A stretch of 64,000 nucleotides of DNA from Skeletonema tropicum (Eukaryota; Bacillariophyta; Thalassiosirophyceae; Thalassiosirales; Thalassiosiraceae). A program made the translations under genes and the position numbers. The stretch's first letter is position 1; every line of letters starts with the position of its first letter. Shown here in pieces: positions 20,696 to 30,058 of this stretch. Location of the stretch: positions 2,854,001-2,918,000 of the forward strand of contig CM074135.1 in assembly GCA_037178625.1 (NCBI GenBank). The letters run 5' to 3'. The notes beneath the pieces were generated by a model. It saw nothing but the letters and a program-made list of their open reading frames with translations. It was not told the origin of the DNA and searched no databases.

Positions 20696-23600
20696 TCAGT
20701 CAGGGTGGTGCTGTTTCCGTTTCTTCCTCTTCGGCGGAGCATGGCGTTGAGTGGTAGCTAACAATGTGGCCTCCCCAAAAACTACGGACTCTGCTTTGCG
20801 TTTCTTATTCAATAGTGAATGTGTCTGTTGCAGTGGCGTGGGGTCTGTGACCAGGATTTTCCCCCGAGTTTTGGGACCTCCCGGGATAATTCGCTTGTTG
20901 TTGCGACGTCGCTTTGCGCGCTCCTTGCCTTTTGAGTGCTTGACTGCGGCAGAAGCTTTCTTTGCTGGAAGCGGTTTGATCTTAGATTGGCCATTTCGGC
21001 TCCTCTCATTGCTCTGTGTTGGGCGTTGACGCCGCCTCGATTGGACTGCCCGTACTGCAGGTGGTACAGGCCTGTTGGTACTCGCTAGCCACAACAGCAT
21101 CGCCACCCTACTTCGGGTGTCTAACAGCTGGAAATCTCCCTCATTGTACGAGGAAGGGGACAGAGGGATCTGCTGAGCCAGCATAGTCGCATTAGCGAGG
21201 ACAAACAATCCACAGTCGTGTCCATTGGTTTGTTTCGGAGAATTGTTGGAGGCATCTACTAGTGACCACTCTGCTTTCCAATCGTCACTCGGTACCCCGT
21301 GAAGTTCACTGTATTTGTCCCCCAAATACCTTAACATTGTAGTCAGATACAATTGATTGCCCGGCTTCCTACCTTGGGAATCCCACAGGGTAATAACCTT
21401 TGTTTCTGTATTCGCCCTGAGTAATAGCCAGTGAGTTCTTGAGTGGTTGATCGGCACGAAGATCTCTTTCACTCCCAAAATCTTATTCTTCCTCCTTAAA
21501 CGATTTCCCCAGCGTTTAACGCCGTCAAAGTTGTAGGACGGAGCAGACCTGCCGTCAGCCCCCGTACGTAGGAGGGTTGACATGAAGAATGAGTTGAAGA
21601 TGTAGACGTGTTGCCGATTCACCTTTGGGAGGAGGACTCTTAGGAGATAGCCATTTATAACTTCATCATTGAGCCACTGAGGGGGTCGCAAAGACCGCAT
21701 TGCATCACGCCGAACCTTGTCCCCTCCTTGGAGGCATAACTGAAAATTAGCCGGCACGTCCCGCAAAAGGGCTCCAACTTGACATCGGTGTAAGTCTTCA
21801 TCCGAGTTCCTTTGCAGAAGCCCAATGCGGTCCTGTTGTTGCGGACTCACAGCCGGTGGTAGAGTTGTAGGAGGCTGGGTAGGTAGGGCGCTCGGCTGGG
21901 CTGTACGCCTTGCTTTTTTCGGGAGAAAGATGGGAGCGAGTGCTTTTGGTTTGCGCGCAGGTGCGGCAGTCTTTGAAGTACCCTGTGGCTTTGATTTGCG
22001 ATCTTCTCGTTGCTTGGCACCAGTCGTGACTTGCCCAGAAGGAGGCTCTAAAAGCCCGCCTGATTCATCCCCCGCAGCTTGCCTGCTTGCTACCGCTGCG
22101 TTCAACCAGTATTGTAGTTCAGAGGTCGGTTTCCCATAGAGCTCGTCCGTCGGAATTTCAAGGAGACATCGTGCTTCAGCTGAGAGCCCATCGGATCCAA
22201 GATTAAGCTGATGTTCGATCTCTTTCAAAATCTCTTCTCTTGATGCAAGTGCTTTGGTTCCTTGCGTTCGATGATGTTTCGTGAGATTCCTACAGATCCA
22301 CTGTGTATGCGTGAGCGAGAGTAGCTTGTCCAGGAAGCCGCTTGTCCAACTGTCGATGGTCAGAAACGAATGGTTCTTTAAAAGATGCTCCTTCTGCATC
22401 TGGAGAAACTCCTTGGATACTTTCCCCTCCATCACGTTTCTCCATCCAATCCTATCTAAGCTATTACCCACTCTACGCATCTGTTGAGACATCCTCCATC
22501 CCTGACTATGCACCATGTCCACGAATAGAGTGCTGCCCTGAAGAGAGATAAAAAGGGGTAGCCACTTCTGTATGCACGTATGCGTGCAATGTCCCTCCAT
22601 CCACTCTTGTAGATCGTTTATACTGTCAAGCAATAGACCCCTCCTAATTCTACTCTTACAGCGGTTCAGGTGATCCGCTGTTTCAAAGCAACCGCAGTTC
22701 GGACATTTATCGGAGGCATTTTTGTCATATCTAGTTATCATTTGACCAGTTCCACAATACCCGGAGCATTGTTTCGCATACCACAGATTGAACATCTTAG
22801 GCCTGCGGTCGAGAAGCAGGCGCAATGGTTCCCAAGCAACAGAGTCGAATATATCAGGGTGTAGGAGTTGTTCATCGGCATAGAACTGTCGTGCTTTCAC
22901 CTTCCCTACGTGATACCGTAGGTCCTTTGCTAAGTCTGCAGTCTGTTTGATTCCATCGATGATAACAACCGCTGCTTCTAGCGGTAAGCTCAGAGTGACC
23001 GGGAGAGAGGAGAAATTTTCAATTGCTCTCTTTATGGCTGCTTTTGCCCTGAAATCGCAGTCTACGTTCAGTCTAGCTTCCAGAGCCAGGCAAGCATAGC
23101 CCAAGCTGTCGTCCTGGTGTGCTTTCACATGAGACAGCTTGTGCGCAAGAGCCGAGACACTTTGGATTTTCCGCAGGACCCGGAGAATGTCGTTGTTCTT
23201 CGCCGATCCCGGGACACGATCGTATTTTCTGGAAAACGTGAGAATAGTTCCTTTGTTGTCACAAAAGATGTTTGCATTGGACAATGGCACTCCATAGTGT
23301 TCCTCTATTGTCAGTAGGATAAGGTGGATAGCCAACATCCCTAGCTGTTCTCCTCGATAGCTATTTGCCCATTTAGAGTGCTCCGTGAATTCTCCTTTAA
23401 GCCACTGTTGAGACTCTGCGCAGTAAAAAACCCAAGCCGCACCGCAGATCTCTGGCGCCAACTTTTTCATGTATGACCCGTCTGTACAACAGAACAATGA
23501 GCCTCGTTGAATAGCTTCCACAATCCACGAGGGATCCGATGAGAAGCTGATACTATCCCACATCCATTCCCCCCCTTTACTGCGGAGACGCTCAAGAAAT

Positions 23601-26600
23601 GTAGTAGGGGCTACGACTTCTGGCTGGCTGGCCAGTGGCGGTCCTTGTGCTAGCAGTTTGATGGAACCATCTTCGTATTCCAGAATCGTCGTTGGTACCA
23701 CTGAAGAAGCGGGCTCATCCAGCACTCGGACTGGCTGCATGATCGACACTCTGTCATTCGATTCCACGTCGTGAGCGTATTCATAAATCGTATCATCCGA
23801 ATGTATCTCCACTGTCCGTGTGTTCGTGTTGAGGAAGTGACGCCAGATCCGTTTAGATGGGTTGATCCAATCTCCAAGTGGCTCCTTAAGAAACAACGAT
23901 TTGCTATCAGTCAAACGTTGCAGGGATCTCTTCCACAATTTCCAATCTGCTTCCGTCGGATATTCCGTGCCAAATTCCAGTGTTGACCGCTGTTTACCAA
24001 GGCGCCCTTCAGGTGAGTCCTTCCAATGCCCGTCAAGCAGATATTGCTCTAGATATCGTCCATTTGGCGTAGTCACGTCAGAGAGGAACATTGCCTCCTG
24101 AGCTTTCCTCACTCTATTGACTCGCTGTAGCTCCGTCCCTCGTAGACCCAGTTCAACCATGCAGTCCATAATAGCCCTATCCTTGCTCCTCGGGATGGGG
24201 ATGTCATCATATTGCAGATCCAGCACGATTCCCAGTTCGTCTATCTTCTCCCATAGGGCTTTCGCCCATGCGTTGGTTGATAAATGACCCCAAACTTCAA
24301 AGTCATAGTTGAAGGGACAGTCCGGTACCCCTATTTCCACTTGAAGGTGTTCCATAGCTGCTCTTAAAGTGATCCCTAGGGCTGAAGGTGTTCCATAGTG
24401 TTGCAAGAATGAAGATAAAGTAGCAGCCGCAGTTTCCACCGTCAAGTCGTAGAGACCGATTCCACCAAACGTGGCCGGCAGGTATCTCCATTCCTTGGTA
24501 ATTGATCGGTTGACACCTAGGTTGCTTAACATATAGAAATCTGCTGACATCAATCCTTTTTTGAGCTCAGGGATTGACGCCGAGCAGGCCCCCAGACCGT
24601 ACCTGAGTCCAGACCATAGCTGATTGGTGTAGCTCATCCACACCGAACGAGTTGGTATTTGCCCGCTCTTAATCTGAGCCGTCCACGTTGTCATTTTTTC
24701 TCTCATCTGCTCGAAGTGCTGGTCTGGTTTCCCATCCGGTCTAGCGTAGAGACCTAAGTTGTTGTCAGCTTTATTCGATGGCAACCTATCTATTTGCGCA
24801 GAGCCCCCGTCAGTAGTGGGGACGTGGAAAATCAAGTCATCCAGTTCACTCATGTCAACCTCTTCGCCGTCTGAGGGCATCGCTTTTTGATCCGTGTAAC
24901 ACCAGCCGCCCTTTCCATCTGGTGTTTGATCGTGTATTGTAACTCCACATTTGTCTGGTTTCAAAGCGCCACCCGTTTCCCCCAAGGCACCTGCCCAATC
25001 CGAGATTGACTCTTGCCCTCTAGCACTTGTCGAGATAATGTCATCGTCAGCTCTAAGACCTTCCCACAAATTGGTATCATCCACATACAGAATTCCCACC
25101 TGATTAATCTTTTTATGTGAGATTGGACACTTCACTTCCACTCCATGCCCATTAGTTTTATGGGTATTAATCATGACCGTGCTGATCTGTTGCCATGTCG
25201 GTGGAGCTGCACCGTTCCCTTGAGCGAGACCGTGTTTCCCGTCCTCTTTCCCACCAAAATATGAAGAGGATTGGCCAAAACCAGTTCTTAGGAAAAACTC
25301 CATATTATGCAAGGGGCGGAGCATCGACAGTGCCGCACATTTGGGCACTTTAAACGCCTGTAGAGTGAGGCTGGCTATAGGAAGAGCAACCCGGTCGTAG
25401 CACTGGGCCGCATCAACCTGTGCCACCAGGAGGGGTCTTTTGGTGATTCGGGCAATGTCGTACATCAATACTTGTTGCAGGATTGCATCCTCTGCCGTGC
25501 GTCCCTTCCCACTGTAGATCTCCTCCGGGACCATCCCCTTTGCTCGGGCGAGGTCCAGCATGCGATGTCCAAAAATCAACTTATTACAGAAATTGAAGTC
25601 AGCCTCAAGCAAGAGAATAGCTCTCAATTTATTCACCAACGCCACACCTGCAATCTTCTCGAGCATTACCGACAGACCCCGAGCCCAACGTTCTGGGCCG
25701 GTTCCTGTTTGGATCATAAGAGAGAACTTCTTTGCTAGCAACCTGGACAGGTCGTCATCGAAAGCTATCGACTTATAGTGACCAAAATGCAGTCCCGATA
25801 TCGAGGATGACGTTCTTTCTTTCACTTTCCTCCAGTAATATTGGTAGTCCTCCTGTGAAACGACAACGGAAATCTCACCATCGCCAATCTTTTTCCAGAT
25901 GGCTGCTATTTCGTCCAGTATCAGTATTGTGCGTTGATCTGTGTCTGGGGGAGGGGCGAAGGATCCTTCAAGTATTTCTACCGCTGTATTCGTGTCGGCA
26001 TAGACTCCCAGGAGGTCGAATAGTACCCCTTGGCAAACTGGGGCAGAAGTAGCTCTTCCAAACCTTGTGCGGAGTTCTGACTTCAGTGCCTCTTCAATCG
26101 ATTCTTTTGTTGCGTGCTCGACCACTTTCCCGTCTGCTTGTGTAACTTCCACTCTTGTAACATTCATCACTCCTTGCTGCTTTGTTGCTCGTTTAATACC
26201 CTGCCACTGTTTTCTCTGAGCCTCCCCTTTGAGGATCAGCTCCACCCGCTTGGCTTCATCAACACGTTCATTTATCACAGCATCGGTCAACTTCTCGTGT
26301 AAAAAATGCTTTCTGAGGTAAGGTGATTCAGCCATGAGTTCTCGTGTGCGTTTTTTGGTCTCCTTGTACAGCTGAACCACTTCATCGACAGGGTACCGAA
26401 GACAGTCCTCCATTCCTTTGCGCCTGGCGAATCTTCTCAAATTGCCCCAATTGACCTTTTTTCCTTGGTGATGTCGTAGTATCCATTTCAGGAGGTGGCA
26501 TTTATCCATCCACGATTGTATTGCTGGAGAGAACTCATAATGCGCCGGGTAAATCACTCTGCATTTCGCCTCTGCGTGTAGCATCTCCTCTTCAATCATG

Positions 26601-28063
26601 TTGTCCAGGATTTCCATCTTGGACACCACTTCAGCCGAGGGCGGGAATGAGGCTATCCTATTTACTTCTTTGAGCTTCTGGGGGATGCGTCTATCTGTGA
26701 AGCCTTTTTTTAATTGTGCAAGGTACTTCACTCTAATCCGCGGCACCTTGGAGTTAAGCTTTCTAGCCTTCGGTGGCACAATACGACAGATAGAAGTGCC
26801 AATAACCGACCGCATCTGTAGGTCGACAACCACTGGCCGGTGATCTCCCAAATCACCGTCGAACGGTAAGTAGCTGGCTCCAGTTAGTTCAACGTCATCC
26901 GAGATCCAAATACCGTCTATGGCCCCATTCTTTTGGCTGTTGCCTCGAAAATGTGTAGCAGGACCTCTTCTGCCGGGGACCATACGGTGCACTGCTTCCC
27001 TCATGCGGATATCATCCTCTGCAAGTCGTTTACTGAGGACTCCGTCCAACACATTCTCATTAGCATCCATCATCAGAACAACCCTGTCGCCTTTGCTGCG
27101 CCACCGTTTGATGGCATCGACAATGTGTCTCCGGAACAGATCCTTGGGGTTGGTCTTCAGCTGGTGCGATTGGATGTATCTCTCAATATGTTGATAGTAT
27201 GTACCAACCCCTTCTGATTTACAGGGCGCGTAGGCACTTAAGAAGACTGTTCTCACGCCATTGACCGGCTCCGTCCTATACCAGCTGAACATTCCCAGCT
27301 CAGTGGAATCTTTACCGCAGGTCATGGGTAAGCCCGACAACTCGTCTCTAATCACAACTGCTGTCCCCCCCGCTTGAACATTACCAATGTTCTGAAGTTC
27401 CCGAGTGTTCTGAGAATGTACTGATTTGATTCTGTCATCTCCATGCCTTAGCATCGAGGCTACCGTCACTGATGATTTTAGATGGTGGAAGTTGGTGTTG
27501 GTCTCCTGGAGCCCCAGAACATCCACACCATACGTCCGCAGGACGTGCTTGAGTCTATCTACCTTGTGGTTGTTGTGCTTCCACAGACTGAGCCCGTTGA
27601 TATTCAACGACATTATTTGAACTACATCACTGCCCTTCTCCTCCACCCTCAAGTTCCCGTAAATTTTCACAATCGTATTCTCCACTGTCTGGCCAAGTGG
27701 ACGGAGTTCTTTCGTCGAGGAGGTTCTATCTTGTTTCTCCCTCTCTTTGTGCCTATAATCATCAAGCAGTTCATTGAGGTCTTTTGCTGACGGATCATCG
27801 CACCAACGCTGCCTATTTGCTATGAGCTGCCTCATCGTATCTGCATCTAACTTATCACTTGTATTATTCTTTTCGCTGCTGTACCTCCCTCTAAATTTGA
27901 CGTGGTTGCGTGTATTCGAGAGTCGGTACTGTTGTGCACGCCGGGCCGATTTCTTCTGATTGGAGGTACTGCGGCGAGGTTGTTGCTTACGTTGCCTCTC
28001 TTGAATGGATTGGCTCACCTCGGGGTATCGGGCAAAATACCGTAGAGGCTGCCCATTATCCAT
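20696..28063 (-). CDS. LINE 1 ORF2: EN-RT-RNase H-zinc-Ulp1 polyprotein
   Basis: 2455 aa. Residues about 150-410 form an APE-type endonuclease (SLNINGLS, LGLQETNT, DANENVLDG, GDHRPVVVDL). The reverse transcriptase is about 720-1050, with LAQGNGAAPPTW and the catalytic YVDD at 993-996. RNase H is about 1520-1680, with acidic residues in CTDGSY, YRGEQLG, FCDNKG and NVDCDFRAK. A zinc motif CPNCGCF...HLNRC is at about 1786-1802. A Pro/Lys-rich linker leads to a C48 Ulp1/SENP-like protease at about 2120-2310: WLNDEVINGYL, THWLLL with His2211, LWDSQG with Asp2228, and HDCGLF with Cys2284. The His-Asp spacing of 17 equals that in yeast Ulp1. The protein should nick the target, reverse transcribe and degrade RNA; the protease may process this polyprotein or deconjugate SUMO. 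Confidence 0.9.
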   Translation of the reverse strand: MDNGQPLRYFARYPEVSQSIQERQRKQQPRRSTSNQKKSARRAQQYRLSNTRNHVKFRGRYSSEKNNTSDKLDADTMRQLIANRQRWCDDPSAKDLNELLDDYRHKEREKQDRTSSTKELRPLGQTVENTIVKIYGNLRVEEKGSDVVQIMSLNINGLSLWKHNNHKVDRLKHVLRTYGVDVLGLQETNTNFHHLKSSVTVASMLRHGDDRIKSVHSQNTRELQNIGNVQAGGTAVVIRDELSGLPMTCGKDSTELGMFSWYRTEPVNGVRTVFLSAYAPCKSEGVGTYYQHIERYIQSHQLKTNPKDLFRRHIVDAIKRWRSKGDRVVLMMDANENVLDGVLSKRLAEDDIRMREAVHRMVPGRRGPATHFRGNSQKNGAIDGIWISDDVELTGASYLPFDGDLGDHRPVVVDLQMRSVIGTSICRIVPPKARKLNSKVPRIRVKYLAQLKKGFTDRRIPQKLKEVNRIASFPPSAEVVSKMEILDNMIEEEMLHAEAKCRVIYPAHYEFSPAIQSWMDKCHLLKWILRHHQGKKVNWGNLRRFARRKGMEDCLRYPVDEVVQLYKETKKRTRELMAESPYLRKHFLHEKLTDAVINERVDEAKRVELILKGEAQRKQWQGIKRATKQQGVMNVTRVEVTQADGKVVEHATKESIEEALKSELRTRFGRATSAPVCQGVLFDLLGVYADTNTAVEILEGSFAPPPDTDQRTILILDEIAAIWKKIGDGEISVVVSQEDYQYYWRKVKERTSSSISGLHFGHYKSIAFDDDLSRLLAKKFSLMIQTGTGPERWARGLSVMLEKIAGVALVNKLRAILLLEADFNFCNKLIFGHRMLDLARAKGMVPEEIYSGKGRTAEDAILQQVLMYDIARITKRPLLVAQVDAAQCYDRVALPIASLTLQAFKVPKCAALSMLRPLHNMEFFLRTGFGQSSSYFGGKEDGKHGLAQGNGAAPPTWQQISTVMINTHKTNGHGVEVKCPISHKKINQVGILYVDDTNLWEGLRADDDIISTSARGQESISDWAGALGETGGALKPDKCGVTIHDQTPDGKGGWCYTDQKAMPSDGEEVDMSELDDLIFHVPTTDGGSAQIDRLPSNKADNNLGLYARPDGKPDQHFEQMREKMTTWTAQIKSGQIPTRSVWMSYTNQLWSGLRYGLGACSASIPELKKGLMSADFYMLSNLGVNRSITKEWRYLPATFGGIGLYDLTVETAAATLSSFLQHYGTPSALGITLRAAMEHLQVEIGVPDCPFNYDFEVWGHLSTNAWAKALWEKIDELGIVLDLQYDDIPIPRSKDRAIMDCMVELGLRGTELQRVNRVRKAQEAMFLSDVTTPNGRYLEQYLLDGHWKDSPEGRLGKQRSTLEFGTEYPTEADWKLWKRSLQRLTDSKSLFLKEPLGDWINPSKRIWRHFLNTNTRTVEIHSDDTIYEYAHDVESNDRVSIMQPVRVLDEPASSVVPTTILEYEDGSIKLLAQGPPLASQPEVVAPTTFLERLRSKGGEWMWDSISFSSDPSWIVEAIQRGSLFCCTDGSYMKKLAPEICGAAWVFYCAESQQWLKGEFTEHSKWANSYRGEQLGMLAIHLILLTIEEHYGVPLSNANIFCDNKGTILTFSRKYDRVPGSAKNNDILRVLRKIQSVSALAHKLSHVKAHQDDSLGYACLALEARLNVDCDFRAKAAIKRAIENFSSLPVTLSLPLEAAVVIIDGIKQTADLAKDLRYHVGKVKARQFYADEQLLHPDIFDSVAWEPLRLLLDRRPKMFNLWYAKQCSGYCGTGQMITRYDKNASDKCPNCGCFETADHLNRCKSRIRRGLLLDSINDLQEWMEGHCTHTCIQKWLPLFISLQGSTLFVDMVHSQGWRMSQQMRRVGNSLDRIGWRNVMEGKVSKEFLQMQKEHLLKNHSFLTIDSWTSGFLDKLLSLTHTQWICRNLTKHHRTQGTKALASREEILKEIEHQLNLGSDGLSAEARCLLEIPTDELYGKPTSELQYWLNAAVASRQAAGDESGGLLEPPSGQVTTGAKQREDRKSKPQGTSKTAAPARKPKALAPIFLPKKARRTAQPSALPTQPPTTLPPAVSPQQQDRIGLLQRNSDEDLHRCQVGALLRDVPANFQLCLQGGDKVRRDAMRSLRPPQWLNDEVINGYLLRVLLPKVNRQHVYIFNSFFMSTLLRTGADGRSAPSYNFDGVKRWGNRLRRKNKILGVKEIFVPINHSRTHWLLLRANTETKVITLWDSQGRKPGNQLYLTTMLRYLGDKYSELHGVPSDDWKAEWSLVDASNNSPKQTNGHDCGLFVLANATMLAQQIPLSPSSYNEGDFQLLDTRSRVAMLLWLASTNRPVPPAVRAVQSRRRQRPTQSNERSRNGQSKIKPLPAKKASAAVKHSKGKERAKRRRNNKRIIPGGPKTRGKILVTDPTPLQQTHSLLNKKRKAESVVFGEATLLATTQRHAPPKRKKRKQHHPD

Positions 28064-29946
28064 TACACCATGGGCCCCACAACACCTATATCAGATGGAG
28101 GGGCCTGGGAGAGAGCTGCCTCGGCTTGTGAGACCGAGACGTCGACGCAGTCATTAGATACCAATCTAACAAGGAATGATTCACTACCGCGATTGTGTAG
28201 AATAAATTTGGTGTAGATGCTACACACATCCGAATCTTCACCGCAATACGTATTGCCATTTTCCAAAATATTGTCACTGTTGTTATGATTTTGTAGCACA
28301 ACTTCGACCGTAGACGTCATCCAATTCACAACGCTAAAAGGACAATAGCCAGAAGTGTTGTTGTTATGTGAAAGAGCGACAAAGGGTCTACTTTGTTGTG
28401 TACATCTCCAATTATATTTGTGGCGTACAAGTGCCGCGTCTTCCATGCAAATTTGCTCCGATATAGGTTCTTCATCATGCCAAGGTGGGGGCCAAGGTGG
28501 TTTAGGTGGGGGGGCTGGGATTGCACCTTTTTGATGTAGTAGATTGTTGGCAGTAAGTTGTTGGACTGCTTCCTCCCTCCTCATCTTCAAGCCTTGTTTC
28601 TCAACCGATTGTGTCACAACCCAATTGTTGTTCCAGTTTCTCTCCTCTCCATCCATGAGATTAAAAGTCGTCCATCCCTGCGTTGCGTCCATTGACCGGC
28701 AGAGTCTTCCATCCCTTAATCCGTCCCTCATTCCTCCGATATCTCCAAAACAATTTTCCAAAATATTGTCACTGTTGTTATGATTTTGTAGCACAACTTC
28801 GACTGTAGACGTCAACCAATTCACAACCCTAAAAGGACTATAGCCAGAAGTGTTGTTGTTATGTGAAAGAGCGACAAAGGGTCTACTTTGTTGTGTACAT
28901 CTCCAATTATATTTGTGGCGTACAAGTGCCGCGTCTTCCATGCAAATTCGCTCCGATATAGGTTCTTCATCATGCCAAGGTGGGGGCCAAGGTGGTTTAG
29001 GTGGGGGGGCTGGGATTGCACCTTTTTGATGTAGTAGATTGTTGGCAGTAAGTTGTTGGACTGCTTCCTCCCTCCTCATCTTCAAGCCTTGTTTCTCAAC
29101 CGATTGTGTCACAACCCAATTGTTGTTCCAGTTTCTCTCCTCTCCATCCATGAGATTAAAAGTCGTCCATCCCTGCGTTGTGTCCATTGACCGGCAGAGT
29201 CTTCCATCCCTTAATCCGTCCCTCATTCCTCCGATATCTCCAAAACAATTTTCCAAAATATTGTCACTGTTGTTATGATTTTGTAGCACAACTTCGACTG
29301 TAGACGTCATCCAATTCACAACCCTAAAAGGACTATAGCCAGAAGTGTTGTTGTTATGTGAAAGAGCGACAAAGGGTCTACTTTGTTGTGTACATCTCCA
29401 ATTATATTTGTGGCGTACAAGTGCCGCGTCTTCCATGCAAATTTGCTCCGATATAGGTTCTTCATCATGCCAAGGTGGGGGCCAAGGTGGTTTAGGTGGG
29501 GGGGCTGGGATTGCACCTTTTTGATGTAGTAGATTGTTGGCAGTAAGTTGTTGGACTGCTTCCTCCCTCCTCATCTTCAAGCCTTGTTTCTCAACCGATT
29601 GTGTCACAACCCAATTGTTGTTCCAGTTTCTCTCCTCTCCATCCATGAGATTAAAGGTCGTCCATCCCTGCGTTGTGTCCATTGACCGGCAGAGTCTTCC
29701 ATCCCGTAATCCGTCCCTCATTCCTCCGATATCTCCAAAACACCATTCCTGTTTGATGTTGCAACCGGCCGGCCACATGGCCCTGCCGCCGCCCTTCCCA
29801 AACAATGTGAGTGTAGTGTCAATTGATGCGTACTTTTTTGCCGTAGTAAGTCTCGTTTTTAAGGAGCCATTCATATGGTTATTATACATTATAGTGTCGT
29901 CGTACCCTGTTCCCAGGGTGCAGTTGGTAGCGGTGTCGGCTGCCAT
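28063..29946 (-). CDS. LINE 1 ORF1 with three 165-aa tandem repeats
   Basis: 627 aa. After a unique N-terminus of about 67 residues (AADTATNCTLGTGYDD...), three near-identical 165-aa modules follow. Each runs from CFGDIGGMRDGLRDGRLCRS through a basic helix (SVEKQGLKMRREEAVQQL), a proline stretch (APPPKPPWPPPWHDEE) and SRPFVALSHNNNTSGY to SDNILEN. A unique C-terminus of about 65 residues ends VVGPMV. No CCHC knuckle or RRM is obvious, so nucleic-acid binding is only inferred from position and basic segments. The stop codon TAA overlaps the ORF2 start as TAATG, which suggests ORF2 is translated by termination-reinitiation. Confidence 0.8.
   Translation of the reverse strand: MAADTATNCTLGTGYDDTIMYNNHMNGSLKTRLTTAKKYASIDTTLTLFGKGGGRAMWPAGCNIKQEWCFGDIGGMRDGLRDGRLCRSMDTTQGWTTFNLMDGEERNWNNNWVVTQSVEKQGLKMRREEAVQQLTANNLLHQKGAIPAPPPKPPWPPPWHDEEPISEQICMEDAALVRHKYNWRCTQQSRPFVALSHNNNTSGYSPFRVVNWMTSTVEVVLQNHNNSDNILENCFGDIGGMRDGLRDGRLCRSMDTTQGWTTFNLMDGEERNWNNNWVVTQSVEKQGLKMRREEAVQQLTANNLLHQKGAIPAPPPKPPWPPPWHDEEPISERICMEDAALVRHKYNWRCTQQSRPFVALSHNNNTSGYSPFRVVNWLTSTVEVVLQNHNNSDNILENCFGDIGGMRDGLRDGRLCRSMDATQGWTTFNLMDGEERNWNNNWVVTQSVEKQGLKMRREEAVQQLTANNLLHQKGAIPAPPPKPPWPPPWHDEEPISEQICMEDAALVRHKYNWRCTQQSRPFVALSHNNNTSGYCPFSVVNWMTSTVEVVLQNHNNSDNILENGNTYCGEDSDVCSIYTKFILHNRGSESFLVRLVSNDCVDVSVSQAEAALSQAPPSDIGVVGPMV
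28259..29743 (-). repeat. Three 495-bp tandem repeats inside ORF1
   Basis: The segment consists of three direct repeats of 495 bp each (about 29249-29743, 28754-29248, 28259-28753), nearly identical at nucleotide level. Differences are a few substitutions, for example GTGTCC/GCGTCC near 28685 and 29180. Because 495 is divisible by three, the reading frame is preserved. The near identity implies recent duplication or homogenisation. Confidence 0.92.
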
Positions 29947-30041
29947 GGTTCATGTCGATCGCTGTAGACGATGTACTAATTCCTACGTAGGTATTTATGT
30001 CATTTTTTCATATCTTTTCCAGACAACCTGCTTGAGATTGT

Positions 30042-30058
30042 AATATCAGCTTCGTGTT
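30042..30058. repeat. 17-bp target-site duplication, 5' side of LINE 1
   Basis: AATATCAGCTTCGTGTT, identical to 20466-20482. It continues directly into LRR3 coding sequence (CTGCCGTTTGCTG...). Confidence 0.9.

Larger units (their letters stand above)
20483..30041 (-). mobile_element. LINE 1: full-length non-LTR retrotransposon with Ulp1 protease
   Basis: 9559-bp element inserted in an LRR gene with a 17-bp TSD. It is in sense on the minus strand: a 95-nt 5' UTR (29947-30041), ORF1 (29946-28063), ORF2 (28063-20696) and a 213-nt 3' UTR. The 3' UTR carries consecutive hairpins (20595-20610, 20611-20627 and a weaker one at 20632-20643) and ends in a short TTTATTTATTT-type tail. There are no LTRs. 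Both ORFs are intact and the TSD is perfect, so the insertion appears recent. The order APE endonuclease, RT, RNase H resembles I-group LINEs; the C-terminal cysteine protease is an addition. Confidence 0.92.

Noticed and set aside
20483..30041. LTR retrotransposon or integrated virus because of protease plus RT plus RNase H
   Set aside because: No terminal direct repeats or integrase; an APE endonuclease, a 17-bp variable-type TSD and a short 3' A/T tail define a non-LTR element.
28544..30043. Plus-strand frames repeated every 495 bp
   Set aside because: Antisense shadows of the tandem repeats in LINE 1 ORF1.
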